Positions 22,243 to 29,456 are shown, numbered from the stretch's first letter. The stretch is DNA of 29,456 nt from Bacteroidales bacterium UBA3808 (GCA_002369075.1 DFEG01000017.1:1-29456); one strand, 5' to 3'. A program made the numbers and translations. The notes: generated by a model not told the origin, from the letters alone.

Positions 22243-23526
22243 ATGCTATACCATCTGTTTAATTATCTGACAACAGCTTACGGGCATTTGAGCGGTGCGC
22301 GACTGATGACCTATATTTCGTTCCGCGCTATCACGGCAGGCGTGATCGGTCTGCTCGTGAGTATCTGGTTCGGGAACTGGTTTATCAACTACATGAAGCG
22401 TCACAACATCTCCGAGACGCAGCGTGACGAAAAAACCGACCCCTTCAATGTAGGCAAGAAAGGTGTGCCGACGATGGGCGGTCTGATTGTCATTGCAGCC
22501 ATCCTTATTCCGTGTCTGCTGTTAGGCAAACTGACGAACGTCTATATGATTCTGATGATTGTCACCACGCTGCTGATGGGTGCGCTGGGTTTTGCAGACG
22601 ACTATATCAAGACGTTCAAGAAGAACAAGGACGGGCTGAACGGCTGGGTGAAGATAGGCGGACAAGTGGCGTTGGGTCTGATCGTGGGTCTGACGCTGCG
22701 TTTCTGTCCGGCAGTGAGCATGAACGAAGTGGTCACCAGCCGGATTGAGAACAATGTGGTGGTAGTCGAGAAGACACCGGAGATCAAGTCCACACAAACG
22801 ACTATTCCGTTCGTCAAGCACCATAACTTCAACTACGCCGACCTGTTCCGTTGGACGGGTGAGAACAACAAATACCGCTTCGGGTGGATTTTCTTCGTGA
22901 TACTGACTGTGTTTGTGGTGGCAGCGGTGTCGAACGGTGCGAACCTGAACGACGGCATGGACGGTATGTGTGCCGGCAACTCTGCGATAATAGGAATCGC
23001 TCTACTGGCTCTGGCTTACACCAGCGGTAGCGTGGTCTGGGCGGAGTATTTCGACGTGATGTACATCCCCGGGAGCGAGGAGATCGTGGTTTTCCTCGCC
23101 GCTTTTGTGGGTGCGCTGGTGGGTTATCTGTGGTTCAACGGGTTCCCTGCGCAGGTGTTCCTCGGCGACACGGGCAGTCTGACGGTAGGCGGCATCATCG
23201 GCGTGTGCGCCATGGTGATCCACAAAGAGCTGATGGTGCCGGTGCTGTGCGGTGTGTTCCTGATGGAGAGCGTGAGCGTGATTCTCCAGACACAGGTATA
23301 TAAATATTATAAGAAACGCGGGCGTCACGTGCGTGTGTGGAAACGTACGCCGCTGCATGACCATTTCCGCACATCGGTGGACCAGGTGCTGAAGAACGAT
23401 CCGACTTGCTCGATCCTCTTCAAGGGCAGCAAGAATCTGCACCACGAGACCAAGATCGTATTGCGGTTCTGCATCGTCACCCTCATTCTGGCTGCCGTCA
23501 CTATCCTAACCCTTAAAATCCGTTAA
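22243..23526 (+). CDS. mraY: Phospho-MurNAc-pentapeptide translocase (lipid I synthase)
   Basis: 427 residues with about ten transmembrane segments. MraY transfers phospho-MurNAc-pentapeptide from UDP to undecaprenyl phosphate at the inner membrane. The motifs are GVPTMGGLIVI, the aspartate-rich GFADDYIKTFKKN, NGANLNDGMDGMCAGN (the NLTDGxDG site, with N in place of the usual T), FLGDTGSL and the C-terminal RTPLHDHF histidine motif. A hydrophilic region between GLTLRFCPAV and FGWIFFVIL (about residues 155-215) is longer than in E. coli MraY (360 residues), as I recall for Bacteroidota versions. It lies between murE and murD, one base from murD. Confidence 0.96.
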   Translation: MLYHLFNYLTTAYGHLSGARLMTYISFRAITAGVIGLLVSIWFGNWFINYMKRHNISETQRDEKTDPFNVGKKGVPTMGGLIVIAAILIPCLLLGKLTNVYMILMIVTTLLMGALGFADDYIKTFKKNKDGLNGWVKIGGQVALGLIVGLTLRFCPAVSMNEVVTSRIENNVVVVEKTPEIKSTQTTIPFVKHHNFNYADLFRWTGENNKYRFGWIFFVILTVFVVAAVSNGANLNDGMDGMCAGNSAIIGIALLALAYTSGSVVWAEYFDVMYIPGSEEIVVFLAAFVGALVGYLWFNGFPAQVFLGDTGSLTVGGIIGVCAMVIHKELMVPVLCGVFLMESVSVILQTQVYKYYKKRGRHVRVWKRTPLHDHFRTSVDQVLKNDPTCSILFKGSKNLHHETKIVLRFCIVTLILAAVTILTLKIR

Positions 23527-23527
23527 A

Positions 23528-24808
23528 ATGAAAAGAATTGTAGTATTAGGTGCGGGCGAGAGCGGTAGCGGCGCTGCCATCCTCGCCAAAGAGAAAGGAT
23601 TTGACGTCTTCGTCAGCGACTGCGGTACAATCAGTGATCCCTACCGTGCGTTACTGGACCAGAACGGTGTCCAATGGGAGGACGGCAAGCACAGCGAAGA
23701 GCTCATTCTCAATGCCGACGAGGTGATCAAATCGCCGGGTATTCCGCTGACTGCGCCGCTGATACAGAAACTGCAGGCGCAAGGTACACCCATCATCAGT
23801 GAGATTGAGTTTGCGGCACGTTATACGCACGCCAAGATGATCTGCATCACCGGTTCGAACGGCAAGACCACCACCACCTCGCTGATCTTCTACATCTTGA
23901 AGCAGGCAGGCCTCAATGTGGGTCTGGCAGGTAATATCGGTAACTCGCTGGCGCTGCAGGTGGCGCACGAGGATCACGACTACTATGTGATTGAACTCTC
24001 GTCCTTCCAGTTGGACAACATGTACGACTTCAAGGCGGACATCGCCATCCTGCTGAATATCACACCGGACCATCTGGACCGGTACGACTACAAGTTCCAG
24101 AACTACGTGGACGCCAAGTTCCGTATCACGCGCAACCAGACCAAAGAGGACAGTTTCATCTATTGGGCGGAGGATCCGGTTATTGACCGGGAGATGAAGA
24201 AGATTCAGTTGGGCGCCACCCTCTATCCATACGGCTTCACGCAACCCAACCCGCTTCCTGTGGGCGAAGACGAACTGGCTCTGAAAGGCCGGCATAACGT
24301 GCTCAACTCCATGGCTGCCACCATCGCGGCAAACGTCATGGGTATCAAGAAAGAGGTGATCCGCGAGTCCCTCATGACCTTCCAGGGTGTCCCCCACCGT
24401 CTGCAGTACGTGGCTACCGTCCGCGGCGTGCGGTGGATCAATGACTCCAAGGCAACGAATGTCAACTCCTGCTGGTACGCCCTCGAGGCGATGACGACGC
24501 CGACCGTCCTCATCCTCGGCGGAAAGGACAAAGGCAATGACTATTCCGAGATAGACGAACTGGTGAAAGAGAAATGCCATACGCTGGTGTTCATGGGGCT
24601 GCATAATGAGAAACTACGGGAGCATTTCGGCGGTTTCGGTCTCAATATCATTGACACCGACAATCTGCACGACGCTATTCAGGGCGCGTACAATGCCGCC
24701 CGAGAAGGGGACACAGTGCTTCTCAGCCCTTGCTGCGCGTCGTTCGATCTGTTTAAGTCCTACGAGGACCGCGGGGAACAATTCATGGCAGCCGTCAGAG
24801 CATTATAG
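23528..24808 (+). CDS. murD: UDP-MurNAc-L-alanine:D-glutamate ligase
   Basis: 426 residues, within the normal range. MurD adds D-glutamate to UDP-MurNAc-L-Ala in the cytoplasm. The N-terminal Rossmann-type domain starts RIVVLGAGESGSGAAILAKE. The central ATPase domain has ITGSNGKTTTTSLIF, VIELSSFQLD and LNITPDHLDRYD. The C-terminal domain has LKGRHNVLNSMAA, GVPHRLQYVA, WINDSKATNVNS and LILGGKDKGNDY, ending with LLSPCCASFDLFKSYEDRGE. No inserted repeat was seen. It follows mraY by 1 bp and precedes ftsW by about 9 bp. Confidence 0.96.
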   Translation: MKRIVVLGAGESGSGAAILAKEKGFDVFVSDCGTISDPYRALLDQNGVQWEDGKHSEELILNADEVIKSPGIPLTAPLIQKLQAQGTPIISEIEFAARYTHAKMICITGSNGKTTTTSLIFYILKQAGLNVGLAGNIGNSLALQVAHEDHDYYVIELSSFQLDNMYDFKADIAILLNITPDHLDRYDYKFQNYVDAKFRITRNQTKEDSFIYWAEDPVIDREMKKIQLGATLYPYGFTQPNPLPVGEDELALKGRHNVLNSMAATIAANVMGIKKEVIRESLMTFQGVPHRLQYVATVRGVRWINDSKATNVNSCWYALEAMTTPTVLILGGKDKGNDYSEIDELVKEKCHTLVFMGLHNEKLREHFGGFGLNIIDTDNLHDAIQGAYNAAREGDTVLLSPCCASFDLFKSYEDRGEQFMAAVRAL

Positions 24809-24817
24809 TTGACAGGT

Positions 24818-26056
24818 ATGAATTTCAAACTGAACTTCCAAAATATAGACAAGACTTTCTGGGGACTCTTCGGGATCCTGATCGTGGTCGCCGTCATAGC
24901 ACTCTTCTCGGCGTCATCCACGCTGGTCTATCAGCGCGGCTCGGTCTTAGGGCCTATCGGGTCACAGATCGTGTTTATCGTTCTGGGCGTAGTCGCAGCT
25001 TATGTCATTCAGTTCATACCCACTTACTGGATACGGTTCGGCGGATACATACTGCTTGGCATCAGTACGCTGCTCGTCTATTCGACCATGATTCCCGGCA
25101 ACCCGCTTGTTGTCACCATCAACGGTGCCGCGCGGTGGGTAAGAATAGCCGGTATCACGTTCCAGCCCTCCGAGCTCGCCAAACTGAGTCTCATCATCGT
25201 AGTGGCGGACCAGTTGGCGCGAATCCGCACGGAAGCGGACAAAAGCAAGTATTTCTGGCGGACGCTCATCATCTCCGGTGTGGTCATGCTACCTATCATG
25301 GCGTCCAACCTCTCCACAGCTATACTGATTGGATTGATTGTTTTCTGTCTCTGGGTTCTTGCGCGCATTCCTTGGAAATATACGCTTTCCGTGGTAGGGA
25401 TAGCGGCGGTAGTGCTCGTCTTAGGCTACGCGATTGTGGAGTTCGGTTTTGTGCGTCCGGGACGGCAAATGCACGGCCCTTTCAAACGTGCCACCACCTG
25501 GGTCGCCCGTATCGACCGGCATTTCGCGAACGAAGACACGGACAAATACACCCTCACTGACGAGAACATCCAGGAGGTTTATGCAGCCGTAGCTATCGCG
25601 CGCGGCGGTACTTCGCCCCTCGGTGTGCTTCCCGGTAACAGCAAGGAACGGGATTATCTGCCACTTGCTTTTGCGGACTATATCTTTGCCATCATCGTCG
25701 AGGAAAGCGGCGTGATCGGTGCAGGTTTTCTAATTTTTCTCTATCTGGCGATTCTCTTCCGGGCGTGCAATGTGTCCAGCCGTTATTCGGATATGCCGGC
25801 GATGCTGATGACGATGGGGCTGGCGCTGATGATCACCTGCCAGGCACTCATCTCCATGCTCGTCGCTGTGGGATTGGGACCCGTCACGGGACAACCGCTG
25901 CCGTTGATATCAAGGGGCGGTACGTCGGTGTTGATCACCTCTATCTATTTCGGCATTATGATGGGGGTCAGCCGTGAGCAGCTCGCGCTCCGCGAACGTG
26001 TCAACGAAACGCTCATCGACAGCCAGGAAGACGCACCTATTGTAACTTTAGAATAA
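24818..26056 (+). CDS. ftsW: Septal peptidoglycan glycosyltransferase FtsW (SEDS family)
   Basis: About 412 residues with roughly ten transmembrane helices. FtsW polymerises lipid II into glycan strands at the septum together with FtsI. SEDS features are INGAARWVRIAGITFQPSEL near residues 90-110, the long periplasmic loop with GRQMHGPFKRATTWVARIDR, ARGGTSPLGVLPGNSKERDY, FAIIVEESGVIGA, and the C-terminal QPLPLISRGGTSVLI. I chose the ATG at 24818; a TTG at 24809 directly after the murD stop would add three residues. RodA is the main alternative, but the position between murD and murG argues for FtsW. Confidence 0.94.
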   Translation: MNFKLNFQNIDKTFWGLFGILIVVAVIALFSASSTLVYQRGSVLGPIGSQIVFIVLGVVAAYVIQFIPTYWIRFGGYILLGISTLLVYSTMIPGNPLVVTINGAARWVRIAGITFQPSELAKLSLIIVVADQLARIRTEADKSKYFWRTLIISGVVMLPIMASNLSTAILIGLIVFCLWVLARIPWKYTLSVVGIAAVVLVLGYAIVEFGFVRPGRQMHGPFKRATTWVARIDRHFANEDTDKYTLTDENIQEVYAAVAIARGGTSPLGVLPGNSKERDYLPLAFADYIFAIIVEESGVIGAGFLIFLYLAILFRACNVSSRYSDMPAMLMTMGLALMITCQALISMLVAVGLGPVTGQPLPLISRGGTSVLITSIYFGIMMGVSREQLALRERVNETLIDSQEDAPIVTLE

Positions 26057-26057
26057 C

Positions 26058-27146
26058 ATGAGATATTTGATTTCCGGAGGGGGAACCGGAGGACATATAT
26101 TCCCCGCAGTCAGTATCGCTAATGCATTAAAAGAGTTGGATCCCGAGGCAGAGATCCTTTTCATCGGAGCCCTCGGGCGCATGGAGATGGAGCGTGTGCC
26201 CCAAGCCGGCTACAAGATCATCGGCCTCCCGGTACGCGGTTTCAACCGCGCGCAGCCGTGGAAGAACGTGTCGGTGCTCTGGGACCTGTTCAAGTCGCTT
26301 AGACAAGTCAAACAGATCATCCGTGATTTTCGCCCCGACGTGGGTGTCGGCGTGGGAGGCTACGCTTCCGGCGCAGCCATGTGGCAGGCAGCGAACATGG
26401 GTATTCCGATTCTTCTTCAGGAACAGAACGGCTTTGCCGGAGTGACCAACAAGATCCTCAAAAACAAAGCTGCCAAGATTTGTGTGGCGTACGAGGGCAT
26501 GGAGCGGTTCTTCCCTGCCGACAAGATTATCCTCACAGGCAACCCTGTTCGCCAGAACCTGACGGAAGGCCGTAAGTCGAAAAACGGAAGTCAAAAGAAC
26601 CTCCTTATCATCGGCGGCTCTCTCGGCGCAAGAACCATCAACGAGGCCGTTGCAGCAGGTATTCCAGCACTTCAGAAAGCAGGTATTCATGTCGTCTGGC
26701 AAACCGGCAAGACCTACTACAAAAAAATCATCGATCAACTCTCATCTTCCCCCCTCTATGGGGGGACCGAGGGGGACTTGGAGATCCATGATTTTCTCTC
26801 CGACATGCCGGACCGGTACGCCAATGCCGACCTCGTCATCTCCCGTGCCGGTGCCAGTTCGATCTCCGAACTATGCCTGCTCGGCAAACCCGCTATTCTG
26901 GTCCCCTCGCCTAACGTAGCCGAGGACCACCAGACCCACAACGCCATGGCGCTCGTCAACAAGGACGCAGCAGTCTTGGTACGCGATGCAGAGGCGGCTG
27001 AGAAACTCATTCCGACAGCACTGGCGCTCATTCAAAACGATGCACGACTGGAGACCCTGCATACCAACGTGCTGAAGTTGGCGCAGACCGATTCCGCTAA
27101 GAGAATAGCCGAAGAGGTGATAAAATTAGCGAAAAAACAAAAATAA
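26058..27146 (+). CDS. murG: Lipid II synthase MurG (UDP-GlcNAc transferase)
   Basis: 362 residues, GT28 family. MurG adds GlcNAc to lipid I at the cytoplasmic face of the membrane. The N-terminal GGGTGGHIFPAVSIA, GVGVGGYASGAAMW and LLQEQNGFAGVTNK, and the C-terminal LVISRAGASSISELCLLGKP, PSPNVAEDHQTHNA are typical. Two segments look inserted: EGRKSKNGSQKN (about residues 170-181) before LLIIGGSLGAR, encoded by a 7-bp-period DNA, and SSSPLYGGTEGDLE (about 229-242), encoded by a C6/G6 inverted repeat. Both fall in the C-terminal domain away from the sugar-nucleotide site motifs. It is the last wall gene here; the next gene is ribosomal. Confidence 0.95.
   Translation: MRYLISGGGTGGHIFPAVSIANALKELDPEAEILFIGALGRMEMERVPQAGYKIIGLPVRGFNRAQPWKNVSVLWDLFKSLRQVKQIIRDFRPDVGVGVGGYASGAAMWQAANMGIPILLQEQNGFAGVTNKILKNKAAKICVAYEGMERFFPADKIILTGNPVRQNLTEGRKSKNGSQKNLLIIGGSLGARTINEAVAAGIPALQKAGIHVVWQTGKTYYKKIIDQLSSSPLYGGTEGDLEIHDFLSDMPDRYANADLVISRAGASSISELCLLGKPAILVPSPNVAEDHQTHNAMALVNKDAAVLVRDAEAAEKLIPTALALIQNDARLETLHTNVLKLAQTDSAKRIAEEVIKLAKKQK
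26571..26598. repeat. 7-bp-period array inside murG
   Basis: CGTAAGT, CGAAAAA, CGGAAGT, CAAAAGA: four heptamers of the same type as CGAAAGT/CAAAAGC in murE. They encode R-K-S-K-N-G-S-Q-K. Confidence 0.65.
26749..26775. repeat. C6/G6 inverted repeat inside murG
   Basis: CCCCCC-TCTAT-GGGGGG (26749-26765), then ACCGA and GGGGG. It encodes S-P-L-Y-G-G-T-E-G-D in an apparent loop insertion. Confidence 0.82.
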
Positions 27147-27157
27147 TTGCCCAAAAA

Positions 27158-27189
27158 TTTGGTCATATCAAAAAAAAGCAGTAACTTTG
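27158..27189 (+). promoter_or_regulatory. Promoter for rplU-rpmA
   Basis: The -33 TTTG is at 27158-27161 and the -7 TAACTTTG at 27182-27189, with a 20-bp spacer containing eight A then GCAG. From TC-A8 to TTTGCA it matches the promoter of the Fe-S assembly gene at 23 of 24 positions. CGC-TTTTTT-GCG follows directly. The leader to the rplU ATG is about 80 nt; no known riboswitch or L21 autoregulatory fold was recognised in it. Confidence 0.8.
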
Positions 27190-27276
27190 CACGCTTTTTT
27201 GCGGACAGGCTAGACAAAGTTCCCGTCAGAGCACGAGACGCCGCACCGCTATCACATTAAATACAGCTATGTACAG

Positions 27277-27597
27277 ATGTACGCAATTGTAGAAATGAAA
27301 GGCCAGCAGTTTAAAGTAGAGGCTGGCAAAAAACTGTTCATCAATCGCATGAACGAGCTCGAGAAGGGCGCAACCGTTGAGTTTGAGAACGTGCTGCTGC
27401 TCGACGACGAGGGTAAAGTAAAAGTTGGTGCTCCTTATGTAAAGGGTGCGAAAGTGGTTTGCGAAGTGCTCGACAACGAGTGCCGTGGCGACAAAATCCT
27501 TGTTTTCCACAAGAAACGTCGCAAAGGCTATCGCAAACTCAACGGTCACCGTCAGGATCTGACCAACGTAATTGTTAAAGAAATTGTTATTGCTTAA
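27277..27597 (+). CDS. rplU: 50S ribosomal protein L21
   Basis: 106 residues, the family's normal length. It begins MYAIVEMKGQQFKVEAGKKL and ends in the conserved KRRKGYRKLNGHRQDLTNV followed by IVKEIVIA. L21 binds 23S rRNA in the large subunit. It is first of a two-gene operon with rpmA, 18 bp apart, read from the promoter at 27158-27189. Confidence 0.98.
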   Translation: MYAIVEMKGQQFKVEAGKKLFINRMNELEKGATVEFENVLLLDDEGKVKVGAPYVKGAKVVCEVLDNECRGDKILVFHKKRRKGYRKLNGHRQDLTNVIVKEIVIA

Positions 27598-27615
27598 AAG
27601 AAAGGACAACAGAGT

Positions 27616-27882
27616 ATGGCACACAAGAAAGGTGTCGGTAGTTCTAAGAACGGCCGTGAATCAGAAAGCAAACGTCTTGGCGTGAAGATCTTTGGTGGTC
27701 AATTCGCAAAGGCAGGTAACATTATCGTACGTCAGCGTGGTACCGTGCACAACCCGGGTGAAAACATGGGTATGGGTTCTGACCACACACTGTTCGCTCT
27801 CTGCGATGGTATCGTAACCTTCCGCAAGAAACGCGACAACAAATCGTACGTCTCCATCCAGCCGGTAGCTGCAGAAGCATAA
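27616..27882 (+). CDS. rpmA: 50S ribosomal protein L27
   Basis: 88 residues beginning MAHKKGVGSSKNGRESESKR, with the conserved GGQFAKAGNIIVRQRGTVHN, PGENMGMGSDHTLFAL core. L27 sits at the peptidyl-transferase centre. The N terminus starts directly with M-A-H-K-K, so there is no Firmicutes-style cleavable extension. It follows rplU and is closed by a strong terminator. Confidence 0.98.
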   Translation: MAHKKGVGSSKNGRESESKRLGVKIFGGQFAKAGNIIVRQRGTVHNPGENMGMGSDHTLFALCDGIVTFRKKRDNKSYVSIQPVAAEA

Positions 27883-27904
27883 ATCGGCGAGAGAGGATTT
27901 ATTG

Positions 27905-27943
27905 TCTCCTACCGAGGGCTTCGGCTTTAGGTGGGAGATTTTT
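27905..27943 (+). terminator. Rho-independent terminator of rplU-rpmA
   Basis: TCTCCTACC (27905-27913) pairs with GGTGGGAGA (27930-27938) with one G-U pair. A C(TTCG)G tetraloop hairpin is nested inside, and five T follow at 27939-27943. Confidence 0.92.
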
Positions 27944-28014
27944 ATTTGAACACAAATCTTAATAATAGTATATTTTTACCTCCCTTTTAACCTTTGCATT
28001 TTGTCGGGGTCATC

Positions 28015-28047
28015 TGCTATGCAAGTGCTATGTAAGTGCTATGCAAG
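28015..28047. repeat. Three-unit 11-bp tandem array upstream of serS
   Basis: TGCTATGCAAG, TGCTATGTAAG, TGCTATGCAAG. It lies in the 204-bp rpmA-serS gap, which otherwise holds the terminator and an AT-rich stretch with only a degenerate -7 box (AACCTTTG, 27989-27996). Confidence 0.9.
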
Positions 28048-28086
28048 ACGTAGGTAAAAAATCTTAACAAAAGTAAACTTTTTGAT

Positions 28087-29456
28087 ATGTTAACTTTAAA
28101 ACAAATCTATGACGATAAAGCCCGTGTGATTGCTGGGCTGGAGAAAAAACACTTCACCGGAGCCGCAGAGGCGATAGACGAGGTGCTCCGTCTGGACGGC
28201 GAGCGCAAATCCGCACAGCAACTCAAGGATGCTGCGGCGGCAGAGATGAATAAGATCTCTAAATCCATCGGTGCACTTATGGCGCAAGGCAAACGCGACG
28301 AGGCGGAGGCTGCCAAGGCGCAGACAGGCGCACTCAAAGCACAGATCGCCGAGTATGATACCAAGATGGCGGAGGCCGAGGAGGCACAGACCAAACTGCT
28401 GCTCACCATCCCGAACGTACCGTACGACATCGTTCCCGAAGGTGCTTCCGCAGAGGACAACCTCGCTGTCACCATCGGCAACTGGCCCAACCAGCCGATG
28501 ATCGACGCCATCGCCAAAGACGGCGCAGTAGCGCTCCGCGACTGGGACACAGCGACCGACGAGAAGATTGCAGAAGAGAAATTGTCAATTCTCAACTCTC
28601 AACTCTCAACTAAATTGCCCCACTGGGAACTGGCGAAAAAGTATAATTTGATAGACTTTGACCTCGGTGTGAAAATCTCCGGCGCAGGCTTCCCTGTTTA
28701 TATCGGTCAGGGCGCACGTCTCCAACGTGCCCTCATCAATTTCTTCCTCGCGGAAGCCAACAAAGCCGGTTACACGGAGATTATGCCGCCTACGGTGGTT
28801 AACGCCGCTTCGGGTTACGGCACAGGCCAGCTGCCCGACAAAGAGGGACAGATGTACCATTGCGAGGTGGACGACCTCTACCTCATTCCGACCGCCGAAG
28901 TACCGGTGACCAACCTCTACCGCGACGTCATCATCGACGAGAAAGAACTTCCTATCAAGAACTGCGCGTACACGGAGTGTTTCCGTCGCGAGGCAGGCTC
29001 CTACGGCAAGGACGTACGCGGTCTGAACCGTCTGCATGAGTTCTCGAAGATCGAAATCGTGCGTATTGATACGCCGGAGCACTCCGACGCTTCGCATAAA
29101 GAGATGCTGGCGCACGTAGAAGGTCTGCTGAAGAAACTGGAGTTGCCGTACCGTATTCTCCGTCTTTCAGGCGGTGACATGAGTTTCACAGCCGCTCTCT
29201 GCTATGACTTTGAGGTCTATAGCGAGGCACAGCACCGTTGGCTTGAGGTCAGCTCGACTTCCAATTTCGACACCTACCAGGCAAACCGTCTCAAATGCCG
29301 TTACCGCCGTGCGGAGGACAAGAAAGTGACGCTCTGCCACACCCTCAACGGCTCGGCGCTTGCGCTGCCCCGTATCGTGGCGGCTCTATTGGAGAACAAC
29401 CAGACACCCGAAGGCATCCGCATCCCTGCGGCACTCCAACCCTTCTTCGGCGACGA
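28087..29456 (+). CDS. serS: Seryl-tRNA synthetase (3' end outside window)
   Basis: Partial: 456 codons from ATG 28087, open at the right edge. SerRS charges tRNA-Ser (and selenocysteine tRNA). The N-terminal tRNA-binding coiled coil spans about residues 25-105. The class II core has motif 1 (GARLQRALINFF), motif 2 (CFRREAGSYGKDVRGLNRLH followed by EFSK) and motif 3 (NGSALALPRIVAALLE). The closing PEGIRIPAALQPFFGD shows only a few residues are missing. Typical length is about 425, so the protein is longer than usual. Part of the excess is KLSILNSQLSTKLPHWELAK, where the first 12 residues are encoded by a CTCTCAA heptamer array between the coiled coil and the core. The start lies 40 bp after an 11-bp array. 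Confidence 0.96.
   Translation, partial: MLTLKQIYDDKARVIAGLEKKHFTGAAEAIDEVLRLDGERKSAQQLKDAAAAEMNKISKSIGALMAQGKRDEAEAAKAQTGALKAQIAEYDTKMAEAEEAQTKLLLTIPNVPYDIVPEGASAEDNLAVTIGNWPNQPMIDAIAKDGAVALRDWDTATDEKIAEEKLSILNSQLSTKLPHWELAKKYNLIDFDLGVKISGAGFPVYIGQGARLQRALINFFLAEANKAGYTEIMPPTVVNAASGYGTGQLPDKEGQMYHCEVDDLYLIPTAEVPVTNLYRDVIIDEKELPIKNCAYTECFRREAGSYGKDVRGLNRLHEFSKIEIVRIDTPEHSDASHKEMLAHVEGLLKKLELPYRILRLSGGDMSFTAALCYDFEVYSEAQHRWLEVSSTSNFDTYQANRLKCRYRRAEDKKVTLCHTLNGSALALPRIVAALLENNQTPEGIRIPAALQPFFGD
28582..28616. repeat. 7-bp tandem array inside serS
   Basis: TTGTCAA, TTCTCAA, CTCTCAA, CTCTCAA, CTAAATT: five heptamers encoding L-S-I-L-N-S-Q-L-S-T-K-L, just before the conserved PHWELAKKY. Confidence 0.9.

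Noticed and set aside
27190..27276. Riboswitch or ribosomal-protein leader upstream of rplU
   Set aside because: Apart from the short CGC/GCG dyad no conserved fold could be recognised by eye in this leader.
27989..27996. Promoter for serS at AACCTTTG
   Set aside because: The -7 box is imperfect (AA instead of TA) and no TTTG lies about 20 bp upstream. The real serS promoter was not identified.

Overview
The window is a chromosomal segment from a member of the Bacteroidales (phylum Bacteroidota). The evidence is a SusC/SusD outer-membrane import pair, Bacteroidota-type promoters (-33 TTTG, -7 TAnnTTTG), lipoprotein signal peptides, almost no Shine-Dalgarno use, and a Bacteroidota-style mraZ-rsmH-ftsL-ftsI-murE-mraY-murD-ftsW-murG cluster. 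Family or genus cannot be fixed from sequence reading alone. No CRISPR array, insertion sequence, prophage or rRNA was seen.

Layout. 1-135 is the 3' end of a clpP-like gene, convergent with htpG (132-2093, minus). 2308-4320 holds three plus-strand housekeeping genes: a MIP18/SufT-type Fe-S assembly factor, lpxH (lipid A) and mazG (nucleotide clean-up). A minus-strand tRNA-Leu(UAG) lies at 4446-4527, followed by an M16 zinc protease (4603-5877). 6066-16704 is an accessory operon: susC, susD, a lipoprotein with an HExxH zinc-peptidase motif, a DUF4302-type lipoprotein, and two related secreted proteins of unknown function with similar C-terminal tails. It ends in two hairpins. 16958-27146 is the division/cell-wall cluster from mraZ to murG, which stops without murC, ftsQ, ftsA or ftsZ. 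Then come rplU-rpmA with a clear terminator and a serS gene cut by the window end.

How the genes work together. The mur and fts genes build lipid II (MurE, MurD, MraY, MurG) and polymerise and cross-link it at the septum (FtsW, FtsI, FtsL), with MraZ as the likely cluster regulator and RsmH as a 16S rRNA methyltransferase. The SusCD operon looks like an import machine that binds, possibly trims, and takes up a substrate. The peptidase suggests a peptide or protein, but the substrate is unknown.

Most unusual observation. The housekeeping parts of the window are peppered with short-period, imperfect tandem repeats (units of about 7, 8 or 11 bp) and small perfect palindromes. They fill spacers between genes, often running right up to a start codon. 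They also sit in frame inside conserved genes (mazG, the M16 protease, rsmH, murE, murG, serS), mostly where I would expect surface loops or linkers. The same words recur in coding and non-coding places. I saw no equivalent arrays in the 10.6-kb SusCD operon. This looks like a family of small, tolerated insertions comparable in spirit to cyanobacterial STRR heptamers or Rickettsia palindromic elements. Five promoters also share an unusually similar core, and four have a dyad at the presumed transcription start.
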